DNA of 34,379 nucleotides from an uncultured Methylobacter sp. (GCA_903832775.1 CAILCX010000089.1:1-34379), one strand, 5' to 3'; positions 12,311 to 21,973 are shown, counted from the first letter of the stretch. The notes: a model not told the origin generated them from the letters alone. A program made the numbers and translations.

Positions 12311-13391
12311 ACATTATGTTGATTGTTCCAGCATCAAAATTATCTGCCCCTGATACTGTAGTTAATTGAATTTGTGTTAATGTGCTAGATAAGGTTTTAA
12401 ACCCTGTAAGCATTGATGATCCGCCTGAAGAATCAATATAAGAAAAAATGCCGTTTATTACCCAAGTATTAGTTGCAGATTGGCTTAAAACTACTTGGCC
12501 TGTATATATTTGAGAGCCAGCTCCACTATTGATAAGTTCATACCCAGTTCCACTACCTTTATCAGAACCAGCACCAGCACCGTTTATTCTACCTGTATAG
12601 GATGTATATCCAGTTGATTGTATGCCGCTAGAATCTCCTATTCTTACAACAGGAGCATAGTTAGCGTTAGCGGCGGCTGTAGTTGTACTAACACTGTCAA
12701 AAGTTAATGTAATTCGTTTTACCCAAGAAGGTATAGCAATAAATGTTTTTTCTTTTGTGCCAGATAAAGCCGTAGAAGTACCAGTAGTTAAAACCCCTAC
12801 CCCTGTTGGAGTACCCGATATTATGGGTGAAGTTAAAGTAGGCGAAGTCAAAGTGGGCGTTGTTAAAGTGGGTGAAGTGCCAAGTATATTAGCCCCCGAC
12901 CCTGACGATGTCGTTACGCCTGTTCCGCCTTGAGCTACTGATAACGGTGTTGTTAATCCGCTGAGTGATGTTATATCAGCATTAGCGCCTACTTGCGCAC
13001 CGCCCGGAGCTGACTGCGAAATCGTCCATGCTGCAAGTGTTCCTGAGCCTGATATTGAAGTCACTGTAACGACCAATGCACCTGTTCCAGATGTGTAAGA
13101 CGTTATATCACCTAACATCCATGTTGAACCTAAGGCTGTTGATGCAATCTTGACTGTCATACCAACAACGTAACTTTTTCCTGTTTGCACAGTCAGCGAT
13201 TTACTGCCTAAACCAATTAATAGTGATGTTGTACTTGTTGCGTTTGTTGCCCCTAAAGTTAAAGCAACACCTACGGCATCAACCTCTGTTGCAAATAAAT
13301 TCAAAGCCCCTAGAAACGCATCAGCTTTGGTGACAAATGTCGCGGGTGAGTCGCTTCTAAGTGGAACGGGTGGTAATGGTGTTATTGCCAT
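12303..13391 (-). CDS. Tail fibre protein
   Basis: 362 aa. The N terminus (ITPLPPVPLRSDSPATFVTKADAF) is the usual fibre attachment segment. A Ser/Thr/Gly-rich shaft includes SVAQGGTGVT, a repeat common in fibres, and TLTSPTLTSP from 15-bp DNA repeats. The C-terminal beta-rich domain (residues about 215-362) ends AGTINIMYE. Probably the receptor-binding protein. Last structural gene before the holin-like protein. Confidence 0.82.
   Translation of the reverse strand: MAITPLPPVPLRSDSPATFVTKADAFLGALNLFATEVDAVGVALTLGATNATSTTSLLIGLGSKSLTVQTGKSYVVGMTVKIASTALGSTWMLGDITSYTSGTGALVVTVTSISGSGTLAAWTISQSAPGGAQVGANADITSLSGLTTPLSVAQGGTGVTTSSGSGANILGTSPTLTTPTLTSPTLTSPIISGTPTGVGVLTTGTSTALSGTKEKTFIAIPSWVKRITLTFDSVSTTTAAANANYAPVVRIGDSSGIQSTGYTSYTGRINGAGAGSDKGSGTGYELINSGAGSQIYTGQVVLSQSATNTWVINGIFSYIDSSGGSSMLTGFKTLSSTLTQIQLTTVSGADNFDAGTINIMYE
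12826..12879. repeat. 15-bp tandem repeats in the fibre shaft
   Basis: Three and a half imperfect 15-bp units (12826, 12841, 12856, 12871) encode repeated TPTLTSP peptides. Such arrays can change shaft length by slippage. Confidence 0.75.
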
Positions 13392-13392
13392 A

Positions 13393-14292
13393 TTAGGTTA
13401 ATCCTTCTATTTCTAGTGTGCATGTTGATATTTCTGGATATGCGATCGCGACCGCCAAGTCTTTATAAAATCCATAAATGACAGTTGAATCAAAACCATC
13501 TGCCCCGTAATAAATAATAGGGATCGCTCTTAGTGGGGTTAAAACTGCCATAACTTGGTCAACAACTGATGTATACAATTGCAGATTGAATGTTGCCGTT
13601 TTTTTATAGGCTCTTTGCAGGACTGTGTAATTTCCATAAGCATCTATTGTTTTGACTGAATAATCTTGGATTCCTACTTTTGCTCCATATTGCGTATTGC
13701 CTAAGAACTGCTGCAAACCAACCATAAACCCACCGCAATATGCTGTCCCCCCTGTTTCTGTCAAAATAACTTCGATTGTTGCATTTGAGTAAGGTGGCAA
13801 ATCATTAGCAACAAAATCTGTCATGCGAACAACAGGCTCGTAAAAATAGGAATACCAGTTATTTATTCCACTGTCTGATGCTAGAATTGTAGTTGTGTTA
13901 TAGACCAAACCGTCTGTTGCATCAGTCATTTTTATTTGTACTGAATAGGCGGATATATTGAGCAACGCTACTGAATCGACTCTTTGTGTTGGCTTTATTG
14001 ATACATCAATTGTGGTTGGATTTGATGATTTAAGCTGCACCGATTGGTCAAACATTTTCCAGCGATTTGTGTTGCTAACTTCTATCCACCATGCGGGTGA
14101 TGTCGCTGGGTCATGTCCTAAATTACCTGCCTGCAATGATTCATATATTTTATGAATATTTGTCCCAACCACAATAACTCTTGCGGCCAGTGCATAGGTT
14201 GTTCCAACCGCCCAAGCCGCATAATCAGTTTCTGCAATATTGCTACTTATTAAAGCTGAATCTTTCATTATGAAAGGGTTTATTAGCATCAT
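13393..14292 (-). CDS. Distal tail protein, function not certain
   Basis: 299 aa. Residues about 25-70 contain a carbohydrate-binding-like motif (YAAWAVGTTYALAARVI, then IYESLQAGNLGHDP and PAWWIEV) found in phage tail and chitinase modules. The rest is beta-rich. It overlaps the tape measure stop by 4 bases (ATGA). It could be the distal tail protein or a baseplate-hub substitute, because no other tip genes are present. Confidence 0.65.
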   Translation of the reverse strand: MMLINPFIMKDSALISSNIAETDYAAWAVGTTYALAARVIVVGTNIHKIYESLQAGNLGHDPATSPAWWIEVSNTNRWKMFDQSVQLKSSNPTTIDVSIKPTQRVDSVALLNISAYSVQIKMTDATDGLVYNTTTILASDSGINNWYSYFYEPVVRMTDFVANDLPPYSNATIEVILTETGGTAYCGGFMVGLQQFLGNTQYGAKVGIQDYSVKTIDAYGNYTVLQRAYKKTATFNLQLYTSVVDQVMAVLTPLRAIPIIYYGADGFDSTVIYGFYKDLAVAIAYPEISTCTLEIEGLT

Positions 14293-17200
14293 ACTATTGT
14301 CCTCACTGCTGGCATGCCATCACCATCCCATCGCTTTATAATTCGCGCTGTATCGGCTGTATTTTGTGCCAGAGCTAATGCTTGCGCCTGTTGCTCTACT
14401 CTTAATGCTCTAACCTCTGTCACTACTGCTGAATTTGAATCGGCAACGGCTGAAATTGCTACTGAAACGGGTGTATCTGTTGCAACTGGCAATTTTACTG
14501 TTGGCAATTGTCCAACGGCTGCCTGTCCTGTTGGAACAAATGTATTTGCTCCCCAGCCGAGTGCATCTGTAGCCGATTGAATTCCTGAAAGACTGGCTAG
14601 ACTTAAATATTTTTTATAATCAAATGCCGATTGGAAATTGTCTTGTGTCATTAACTTCATGGAGTTTCTAACTGCTTCCAAACTTGCATAATATTGGTCT
14701 GCTGCGCTGCTCAACTCAAGCAACGTGCTGTATCTTTGTTGATCTAGTGCATTAGTCATATCAAGTGCATCTATCTGCGCCCTATATCCTGCTCTAGTAT
14801 CTGCTAGTTTCAAGCCGACTTCTGCCAATGAATCTGTTAATCGTGTATTAAGTCTTGCTGTTTTTTCGCTATCTGAATAAAACTTGTCATAATATCCTTC
14901 AAATTGCTTTTGAAATTCCTCAAGACTTCCTGCTGCCTGCACAATAGCATCGCTTACTCCAACGATGTCTTTTGATAATAGTTTTAAGCCTGATTGCGTC
15001 AGAGCGTCTTTTACAACTGCAATTTCTGAAACTATGCGAATAGTCGTTTCCAACATGCCTTCGCCTAACTTTTGGAATTGACCCACAATATTTCCAAATA
15101 AATTAGCTGACATTTTATCCATCATTGCACTAATCACACCATTCAGTTTCTTAGCTGCGTCAGTTCCATTTAAGCCTTTCAAATCAACTCTCATTGCTGG
15201 AATAAAGGAGTCTAATATTTTAGGCGCTAAATTTATGCCTAAATATTTACCTAATAAATTTCCAGTGCTTAACATTGTCTGCCCGATATTTTTAAATACA
15301 TCATTCAGGGACTTTTGCACTGATGCACTAACTTTTGATATCTGTGTTGAATATGAGTCACTCGCGCTTGTAAAAAGCCCACCTGAAGTGTGCGTTTTAA
15401 TATCTGCAAATTGATAAGCTCTAATGTTTCCTGTGTCCAATACGGTTTTTAATGCTGTTTTTAATGTCCCAATTCCTTGCGCTTCAACTGTTTGTGTTTG
15501 CTTACCACCAAATAAAAAATTACCAATCATATTAGAAAGCGGATTATTTAAAGCGCCCCCAATGCCTGTCATTGTTACGGGTGCAAGTTTTATATTTGTA
15601 AGACCGCCACCCTGAAAAATTTTTGTTACTGTGTCGGTTATGCCTTGATTAAGATTATTAACGCCTCGATTAATACCTCTTAACTCGACATATTCTTCAG
15701 CGTGAATGCTTTTTAATAAGTCGTTTGTTTTTCCGATTGATTCAGAAACTGCGGAAGTATCCCCCAAAACTGTTCCCTTTCCTGTATCTGTTGGCGGTGG
15801 TGTTGATGAGCCGCCCCCTCCATTTTTACTGAATCCTAAAGATGCCATAAGCGCTATCATTGCAGCGACCCCTGCAAAACCTAGCCAACCTGATTGAGCG
15901 AACATTTTTGAAGCCCCCTCAACAATGTTGGTTCCTGTCTTCATTATTGAAGATGCCATTTCTTTGGCATCCATTGCTAATCGTAAAACAGAGAGCCCAA
16001 CCTCTATAGCATGAAACCCTTTAGCAGCTGCCGATTTCTTATCAAACATCTTTGCTGCCGCCCCTGCCATTTGACTTGCACCAGTAATTTGGTCTGATAC
16101 TATTTTTGCATTGAGCGCTGCTTCTTCTTTTGCGTATTTCTTGGCATTGTCTGCTCTAACTTTTGGGTCAGCAATTAACTTGTTTGTTTCTTGCGCTTTT
16201 GCGTTTTCCTCTAGTGCTTTTGTATTTGCAGCAATTGAATTGACCATGTTGTCAAATGCTCCTGCCACTAAATTAATGCCACCCAGTGCGCCGTCAAATA
16301 ATGCTGTAGTCACCGAACTTAAATCCGATGTTTTATTTTTTGCTTCGTTTAATGACTTGTTATATGAGTCTAGTTGGGTCTTTGCGTCTTCTGATGCTTT
16401 TTTCGATTTATCCGCTGCATCTACTTTGTCGAATTGGGCAAGCAATGGCGCTTGTTCTGATTTTGGAATATTTTTAGCAGTTAATGTTGACGCATAATAA
16501 TCATGCGCTGACATTGTTAATTTATTGTATTGATCTGTTAGAGATAGCATTTCTGATTTCTCTATCTCATTTATTTTCTTTTTTGCGTCTAAAGCCACAC
16601 CTAGATCATAAAGCGCCATAGCTTGTTTAATCATTGCTGATGTATAGCCTTTTGATGCGAGTGTTGCTTCTTCTAACTCTCTTGGCGTTTTTGATAACTC
16701 TACGTTATGGAGTGATAAACTTGTTTTTGTGCCTTCAAATGACTTGTTAAGATCATCTATGGCTTTTTGTGCGGACTTTGCTGCCTTCTCATGTTCCTTT
16801 TTTGCCTCTTTTGTTTCAACTATTACTTTTGTTTCTTTTTCTGTTGAGTTCAACAGGTTATCTGTTGCTGCTTTTTCTTGATTCTTTGCCACTACAACAT
16901 CATGTGTTGATTTAATGATTCCGTCCCTCTGGGTTAAAAGATCATTTAATCTGTTTTTCTCTCCTGCTAGGTTATCGCCTGTTAACGCACCCACGGCTGT
17001 CCATGCTGCGCCTGATACACCGCCTTGGCTTAGCGCTGAAATTTTGGCTTTTGATTGAACTATTTTTCCATTAATCTCATCTAGTGCTTGAAACTCTTTT
17101 CCTACACCTGCGATTGAATCTCTAAAATAATCCAGCCAATCTGTCCAATTTGAAACAACTTTCTTGATAAACCCTTCACTCTTATCATTTAACAAAGTAT

Positions 17201-17939
17201 CTTCAAATGAATGCCATGCGTCTGATAAGCTGCTTATTTTTCCGTTTAGCGTGTCCATTGCATTGGCGTTACTTCCTGCCGACATTTCGCCCATTTTTAT
17301 GATTAATTTATCTATAACGTCATTTGTTATGGTTCCCTTTGCTGACATATCGGCTAATTCTGCACCGTTCTTCCCTGTTATCTCGGCCAACATCTTCATA
17401 ACTGGCACGCCTCTTTCCATTAAGACAGTCATATCCTCCATTTGCAACTTGCCTTTTGAATGCGCCTGACCCAACTGCATAGCTATTGATGTCAATGTTT
17501 CTTGGCTTCCACCTAGTTTTGATGCTTGATTTGTTAAGGCTTCCATCACTTGGTGTGTTGGCTTTATGCCCATGTTTTGAAGCATAACAAACGTCTGGGT
17601 AAGTCCCTTTATTTCAAATGGGGTTGTTTTTGCAAAGTCTGATATTGAATTGAAAGCTGCTGACGCTGCTTCTGCCGTGCCCATTGTCGATTTTAGGCTT
17701 GCTCTTAGTGATTCCATTTCCCTGTTAGTATCAAGCACCCCTTTTGCAAAAGCGGCCACCCCTAACCCTGATAATGCTCCAGCAAGCGCATTCAGCGACT
17801 TACCCATTGACGCTGCGGCCTTCTCTGATGATGACATGGCCTGCGTGGTTCTGTTGCTGGTTGTGGTTAGATTATCAAGTTCCTGCTTTGCACTTGTGGC
17901 ATCAACTCGAATTCCCAGCGTTGCAATTTCCATTGTCAT
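14289..17939 (-). CDS. Tape measure protein
   Basis: 1216 aa. The N-terminal tape-measure domain contains ASMGKSLNALAGALSGLGVA, then the conserved GIKPT...LTNQASKLGGSQETL region. Ala/Lys/Asp-rich coiled coil follows, and a hydrophobic helix near the middle (WLGFAGVAAMIALMASLGF). It sets tail length: at about 0.15 nm per residue, roughly 180 nm. Its ATG overlaps the stop of the chaperone T frame. I used ATG 17939; ATG 17933 is an alternative. Confidence 0.93.
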   Translation of the reverse strand: MTMEIATLGIRVDATSAKQELDNLTTTSNRTTQAMSSSEKAAASMGKSLNALAGALSGLGVAAFAKGVLDTNREMESLRASLKSTMGTAEAASAAFNSISDFAKTTPFEIKGLTQTFVMLQNMGIKPTHQVMEALTNQASKLGGSQETLTSIAMQLGQAHSKGKLQMEDMTVLMERGVPVMKMLAEITGKNGAELADMSAKGTITNDVIDKLIIKMGEMSAGSNANAMDTLNGKISSLSDAWHSFEDTLLNDKSEGFIKKVVSNWTDWLDYFRDSIAGVGKEFQALDEINGKIVQSKAKISALSQGGVSGAAWTAVGALTGDNLAGEKNRLNDLLTQRDGIIKSTHDVVVAKNQEKAATDNLLNSTEKETKVIVETKEAKKEHEKAAKSAQKAIDDLNKSFEGTKTSLSLHNVELSKTPRELEEATLASKGYTSAMIKQAMALYDLGVALDAKKKINEIEKSEMLSLTDQYNKLTMSAHDYYASTLTAKNIPKSEQAPLLAQFDKVDAADKSKKASEDAKTQLDSYNKSLNEAKNKTSDLSSVTTALFDGALGGINLVAGAFDNMVNSIAANTKALEENAKAQETNKLIADPKVRADNAKKYAKEEAALNAKIVSDQITGASQMAGAAAKMFDKKSAAAKGFHAIEVGLSVLRLAMDAKEMASSIMKTGTNIVEGASKMFAQSGWLGFAGVAAMIALMASLGFSKNGGGGSSTPPPTDTGKGTVLGDTSAVSESIGKTNDLLKSIHAEEYVELRGINRGVNNLNQGITDTVTKIFQGGGLTNIKLAPVTMTGIGGALNNPLSNMIGNFLFGGKQTQTVEAQGIGTLKTALKTVLDTGNIRAYQFADIKTHTSGGLFTSASDSYSTQISKVSASVQKSLNDVFKNIGQTMLSTGNLLGKYLGINLAPKILDSFIPAMRVDLKGLNGTDAAKKLNGVISAMMDKMSANLFGNIVGQFQKLGEGMLETTIRIVSEIAVVKDALTQSGLKLLSKDIVGVSDAIVQAAGSLEEFQKQFEGYYDKFYSDSEKTARLNTRLTDSLAEVGLKLADTRAGYRAQIDALDMTNALDQQRYSTLLELSSAADQYYASLEAVRNSMKLMTQDNFQSAFDYKKYLSLASLSGIQSATDALGWGANTFVPTGQAAVGQLPTVKLPVATDTPVSVAISAVADSNSAVVTEVRALRVEQQAQALALAQNTADTARIIKRWDGDGMPAVRTIV

Positions 17940-18696
17940 TTATTGGTCGCCTGTTGTTTTTGATAATGCTGCAAAAAAATAGAATCTAATTTTTTTATAA
18001 TGACTATATCTTCAGATGAAATATTTTTATTCATTAACCTATTCCATGCATCAATCTCTGTGTAACTGATAGCATTTAATGAGTAGCCATTACTGGTTCT
18101 TGCATCGTTTAATTCTAAAAAGTCCCTCCAGACAAATTCCAATGGTTCTGGAAAAATGACTGTTTCAAGCTGATCTGGTTTTATCCCTGTTTGCTTTTCT
18201 ATTGATTCAAGATGACGGCGTAGTGGTTCACCGTCACTTTGAATTGAATTTAGTAATAATTCATTTTCAGCAAATAGACAAAGCTCATCTATTTGCTCTT
18301 GGTAAAATTTGACATTAATTCCGATGCTGCACTTACTTGGTCTCGGATTTCTGGGTTAATTCTGCAAATCGTTAATGCCATTTCTTTGCTATATTCAACT
18401 GGTTTTCCACCATCATTTAATCCTCTCCACCCAATAATGGTTGTTGCTGCTAATTGGATGCCAAATGCCTCATCTTCTTCCACTTTTCGATAATCGTCTT
18501 TGCCTTTTTTAGCCAATAAACGCTCTCTTTCTCTCATATTGTTTACTGCTTTTCTAGTCCACTCTTTTATAGTATCGGCATGTTTCCCAAGCACTGTGAT
18601 ATAAAAGCCCTCACCCACACCTGTTGCCTCTGGAATGAACTCAAACTCATAACCTTTTTCTGATGATGTTGATAAATCTAAACTTGATAATTCCAT
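17936..18696 (-). CDS. Tail assembly chaperone GT, made by -1 ribosomal frameshift
   Basis: The frame ending at 17936 has no sensible start of its own but stays open upstream past the G stop codon. A canonical slippery heptamer A-AAT-TTT (plus-strand positions 18304-18310) lies in the G frame four codons before its stop. After a -1 slip the product is about 253 aa: 131 from G, then YQEQIDELCLFAENELLL and on to the C terminus. This is the lambda G/GT arrangement, located as expected between tail tube and tape measure genes. Confidence 0.82.
18289..18696 (-). CDS. Tail assembly chaperone G
   Basis: 135 aa, beta-rich N terminus (YEFEFIPEATGVGEGFYITV) and a helical C terminus. It is the zero-frame product of the G/GT pair and should bind the tape measure protein during tail tube assembly. 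GAGAG lies upstream of ATG 18696. A hairpin separates it from the tail tube gene. Confidence 0.78.
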   Translation of the reverse strand: MELSSLDLSTSSEKGYEFEFIPEATGVGEGFYITVLGKHADTIKEWTRKAVNNMRERERLLAKKGKDDYRKVEEDEAFGIQLAATTIIGWRGLNDGGKPVEYSKEMALTICRINPEIRDQVSAASELMSNFTKSK

Positions 18697-18722
18697 TTTT
18701 TTGCTCTCTTTTATTTATAAAT

Positions 18723-18751
18723 CACGGGCATTAATTTGTATAACGCCCGTG
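18723..18751 (-). terminator. Hairpin between tail tube and chaperone genes
   Basis: CACGGGC/GCCCGTG stem with a 15-base loop and no U-run. Probably an mRNA stabiliser or partial terminator that keeps tail tube output above chaperone output. Confidence 0.45.
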
Positions 18752-18767
18752 TTAACTTGAATTATTT

Positions 18768-19982
18768 TTATGCTGCTTGTGAATCTTGAACAGAAATAAT
18801 AGTGTGGTCATTTGCTAGTGCTAAACCACCCGCCGCATTTATTCTTGCTGTAAATGGATAGGTTCTTACAATCGCTTTTTCTCCATCATCTTTTCCGTCA
18901 CCATCCAGCGTCACTGCTGACATGCTGAATGACACGAAATCTGATGCTGCTGTTTGGTTATCTTCAATAACTGCCACTAAGTTGATTTGAGTGCCTGCCT
19001 CAAATAGTGCTGATAAAGTTGCATCTGAATAAAGTGCTGTGAATGAGCCTGATACATCAACTGAGCCTCTTTGAATATCTGGCGCTATGCTTGAGCCAAC
19101 GACTGCACCAACTGGTGCTGCTTTGCCATCAATTGATATTGATAATCCTGTTACATTAGAAACTGCAACGCCGTTTACAATTAACAGTCCATTCACGGCG
19201 GCCAGTGGGTTTGTTGCTGTTTCTGCTGTTGGTGATGTTAATATTCTTGTTGCGCCTGTTGATCTGTCAATGCCTGCACCTGATACTGCTATCGTTGCAT
19301 TTCCGCTCGATTGCAACCCAATATCTAGCTTACCTAAGACAACATCTTTGAATAACTCACTTTGTGAAATGTCTGACTGCCAATCCTCAATCATGTAGTA
19401 ATCTTTAGTTTGACCTGAGTCTGGCACCCATGTTTTCTTTCCTGCCAATGCTAAGGTGCAAGCAGTACCAGAACCCGTTGTCATTGTGCTGTTGTTTAAT
19501 GTTTTAACTGTGATAACTGTTGCTGTTATGTTGGTTATTAATAGATTTTTATTCAAACAATCGGCATTTAAACCCGTTGCCAACGTGATTCTTATCACAT
19601 CGCCAATCTTGAATCCGCCAGAAACTAACAGGCCTGTTCCTGTTAAAGTATAAGCACCTAAAACCCCGCCCAGGGCTAAAGCCAAACCCGTCAATGATGC
19701 TGTCGCTACAAAATTCTTTCTTAATACCGAACCAATCATTCCTGAATAAGTGCCAGCCGATAGCACGCCATTTAGAGCTGAATCTACTGAGCGCAGGCCG
19801 TGTGTTTTACCTGTCGATTGTTGGTGTGATGCCAACTCATTATTGTCAAAAGTTGCAATCTTCAAGTTATTTGATGAAGATTCACGGCGCATAATTTGAG
19901 CGCCAGCAACGGGTGTATAAGTTCCTTGATTAGGTTGTTTTAAAATTGCGACCTGTTTGTTAATACCTTGACCGATAGCCAT
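18768..19982 (-). CDS. Major tail tube protein
   Basis: 404 aa. The N terminus (QGINKQVAILKQPNQGTYTP) and a beta-rich body fit the long phage tail tube family of siphophages. The middle (about 95-190) looks like an inserted Ig-like or decorative domain, explaining its large size; standard tube proteins are 150-250 aa. AGGA lies 7 bases before ATG. Placed after the tail terminator and before the chaperones, the normal order. Confidence 0.8.
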   Translation of the reverse strand: MAIGQGINKQVAILKQPNQGTYTPVAGAQIMRRESSSNNLKIATFDNNELASHQQSTGKTHGLRSVDSALNGVLSAGTYSGMIGSVLRKNFVATASLTGLALALGGVLGAYTLTGTGLLVSGGFKIGDVIRITLATGLNADCLNKNLLITNITATVITVKTLNNSTMTTGSGTACTLALAGKKTWVPDSGQTKDYYMIEDWQSDISQSELFKDVVLGKLDIGLQSSGNATIAVSGAGIDRSTGATRILTSPTAETATNPLAAVNGLLIVNGVAVSNVTGLSISIDGKAAPVGAVVGSSIAPDIQRGSVDVSGSFTALYSDATLSALFEAGTQINLVAVIEDNQTAASDFVSFSMSAVTLDGDGKDDGEKAIVRTYPFTARINAAGGLALANDHTIISVQDSQAA

Positions 19983-19990
19983 ATTGATTC

Positions 19991-20395
19991 CTATTGTGAA
20001 ATGTAAGCGTGAAAACGAATCTTGACGGGTCGGATAAATCTGTCTCCATCAAGGTAAGCGGGTGAAAGTTCTGGTGTTGCTGTTATGGTGGTTGTTATTC
20101 CTCCATTAATTAGCGTCACTCCTCTTTTAAAAAATGCCCTTAAAAGCTCAAAGCGTGATTCTGCTGCTCCTGCTCCTGCGTTTTGTGGATAACATAAATC
20201 CACCTGCATATAACCTTGCTCGGTATAACTTGCCCCAAACTCTCTGTTATCTGGTTCACCTGTCAAAATAGTGACCCTTTGATAAGGTGTTCCAGAAATA
20301 GGTGTATAGGGCGCATTTTGCCAAGCTGTTGCCAATGCTGGAGTTATGTTATTCAAGGCGGTTTCTAGTGCTGCTCGGATATGGGTCACACTCAT
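19991..20395 (-). CDS. Tail terminator-like protein (DUF4128)
   Basis: 134 aa, starting MSVTHIRAALETALNNI, with ATAWQNAPYTPISGTPYQRV, as in DUF4128 tail completion proteins. It should cap the tail tube and join it to the connector. Overlaps the previous gene by 4 bases (ATGA). Confidence 0.8.
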   Translation of the reverse strand: MSVTHIRAALETALNNITPALATAWQNAPYTPISGTPYQRVTILTGEPDNREFGASYTEQGYMQVDLCYPQNAGAGAAESRFELLRAFFKRGVTLINGGITTTITATPELSPAYLDGDRFIRPVKIRFHAYISQ

Positions 20396-20796
20396 TGGTT
20401 GACCTCCGTTACAGCATGTTGAACCAGCGACTGATATTCGCTAACGGTTAAGCCAACAATGCCTTGTGGCGCTTGGTTGCTGTGTCCGTTTTCTAATGCG
20501 ATTGAATAAGGCAAATTATTTACAATCCAATGCAGTTTTCCTGCTGCCTGCTGGGGTATTTGCGATGCAATATGCACTTGGGTGCCTGAACCTGTCTCAT
20601 CGTGAATGTCTGTCACGCCTGTTGGCATTTCCCCTGCTGCATATTGCCAATTCCCCTTAAATCTTCCCGTATCTACGGGCGATTTTCTTATCACTGACCT
20701 TGCTATATCCAAAACTACTTTCTTGGTCACTGTGTTTATATTTGCGCCTGTGTGAGCGATTAGTCTGCTCATGTCTAGCTCAAAACTGCCTGCCAT
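20392..20796 (-). CDS. HK97 gp10-like head-tail joining protein
   Basis: 134 aa from ATG 20796, with AGAGG 6 bases upstream; a GTG at 20817 is possible but less likely. Features RSVIRKSPVDTGRFKGNWQY, then NNLPYSIALENGHSNQAP, the core of gp10/minor tail joining proteins. The ATG overlaps the stop of the upstream gene (TAATG). Confidence 0.78.
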   Translation of the reverse strand: MAGSFELDMSRLIAHTGANINTVTKKVVLDIARSVIRKSPVDTGRFKGNWQYAAGEMPTGVTDIHDETGSGTQVHIASQIPQQAAGKLHWIVNNLPYSIALENGHSNQAPQGIVGLTVSEYQSLVQHAVTEVNQ

Positions 20797-21170
20797 TAAA
20801 TACCTCTCAATTGACACTCGTACATAACGACTGTGCCTGCTGGGTTAATTGATTTAATGTTTTTAATTATGTAGGTGATACCGTTTGCCACTACGGTGTC
20901 GTCAATCTTAGGTGCTGTTATTCCTACGGGGCTTAAGAGTAGTTTTCTATCTCCTTTCAAAATAAGTGTGCCATCTGCTTGCCCAACGCCATCTTTTATA
21001 GCGGTATAATCAAAAATAACCCCATTACCCGTTTGAACTGTGGTGCTTATGGCTGCCGTGCTGGTTAATGGATCGTAAGCGCCCACGGTTTTATGCGTGA
21101 CAGTGACTTTTTGACCATATTCATTGATGGCTGTATCCGCTACGGCTTGCATTTCTGTGTAGAAACTCAC
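20796..21170 (-). CDS. Head closure / connector protein
   Basis: 124 aa, beta-rich (YGQKVTVTHKTVGAYDPLTS, then VANGITYIIKNIKSINPAGT), typical in length and position of head-closure proteins that close the connector beneath the adaptor. Overlaps the adaptor stop by 4 bases. Confidence 0.7.
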   Translation of the reverse strand: MSFYTEMQAVADTAINEYGQKVTVTHKTVGAYDPLTSTAAISTTVQTGNGVIFDYTAIKDGVGQADGTLILKGDRKLLLSPVGITAPKIDDTVVANGITYIIKNIKSINPAGTVVMYECQLRGI

Positions 21171-21664
21171 CTGACTATCCTGTGGGCAATGCCACTATTA
21201 GTTGATAGGTATGGGCTAAGCAAGGCATCAACTGCCGAGTATTGGGTTGCTTGTGGGCTGTTCTTGTCATACTCAACTTCGATATCACCCACTTTTGTTT
21301 TAATCTTTTGCTGATTTTTGTCGCTTAACAAATCACCTGTTGATGCTCTAATCGCTAACTCTGCACAGGCTCTTTGTACTGGGATTGGCACTATCGTTGA
21401 TAAAACATAATAGCCATTAGCCGTAACACCTACGCGAGGCCAATCTAAGGCTTGGGTATTGTTTACCCTTAATCCTTGCCATTGTGCTTTATAAACGCGC
21501 TCCATATAGTCTGTGGCGCGTCTTAATGCCTGCTCTTGTTGCGCTGTGGTTAGGACTGCCCATGCTGCGTTGCCTCTATCTGCATGATAGGCCAATGCCG
21601 TTGCCACATCGCAAAGGCTTTCACTTGCTGATGAGGCTGTGCCTATTTCAGTGACCAATGCCAC
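21167..21664 (-). CDS. Head-tail adaptor (DnaT-like/gp6-type connector)
   Basis: 165 aa, helical. LRRATDYMERVYKAQWQGLR and ALDWPRVGV are the signature of a family named for loose similarity to DnaT but found in head-tail connector position. The location right after the head genes favours the adaptor role over DNA replication. Overlaps the previous gene by one base. Confidence 0.75.
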   Translation of the reverse strand: MALVTEIGTASSASESLCDVATALAYHADRGNAAWAVLTTAQQEQALRRATDYMERVYKAQWQGLRVNNTQALDWPRVGVTANGYYVLSTIVPIPVQRACAELAIRASTGDLLSDKNQQKIKTKVGDIEVEYDKNSPQATQYSAVDALLSPYLSTNSGIAHRIVR

Positions 21665-21972
21665 TAGACAGCTTCCGGTATAGTTAGTACAACACTTGGA
21701 TCAGCTTCCGGTATAACAGGTACAACCGGCATCAATCCCAACCCTGCCAAAGCACCCTGCCAATCATCACTCCTCACCCACTTAGGCCACACTGTATTTA
21801 CGATCGCATCGACCTCGTCATTGCTAAGCGGTCCGCTCATGAAATAATGTGTAGCGGGGGCAAGGCCATTCAGTGAGGCTTCTGCGTTAAAGTATAGATC
21901 GCTGCTGACCTCTTGCGCTTTGAGTCTGTCTTCAGCGAGGACTATAATCGTACTGCATGTATAATTTGCCAT
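21664..21972 (-). CDS. Hypothetical head-region protein
   Basis: 102 aa, with no recognised family. The middle (EVDAIVNTVWPKWVRSDDWQ) is Trp-rich, and a Pro/Val-rich C terminus (MPVVPVIPEADPSVVLTIPE) looks like a flexible tail. Between the head spike and adaptor genes; a minor head or connector component is possible. Confidence 0.65.
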   Translation of the reverse strand: MANYTCSTIIVLAEDRLKAQEVSSDLYFNAEASLNGLAPATHYFMSGPLSNDEVDAIVNTVWPKWVRSDDWQGALAGLGLMPVVPVIPEADPSVVLTIPEAV

Positions 21973-21973
21973 T

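Noticed and set aside
17936-18142. Independent 68-aa gene
   Set aside because: Its only start is a TTG with no ribosome binding site, and the frame stays open upstream through the G stop. A -1 frameshift product explains it better.
21952-21964. Third copy of the late promoter element (ACTGCATGTATAA)
   Set aside because: It lies in the first codons of a gene, matches only the palindromic part, and lacks the ACTATAT and TTAATTA blocks.
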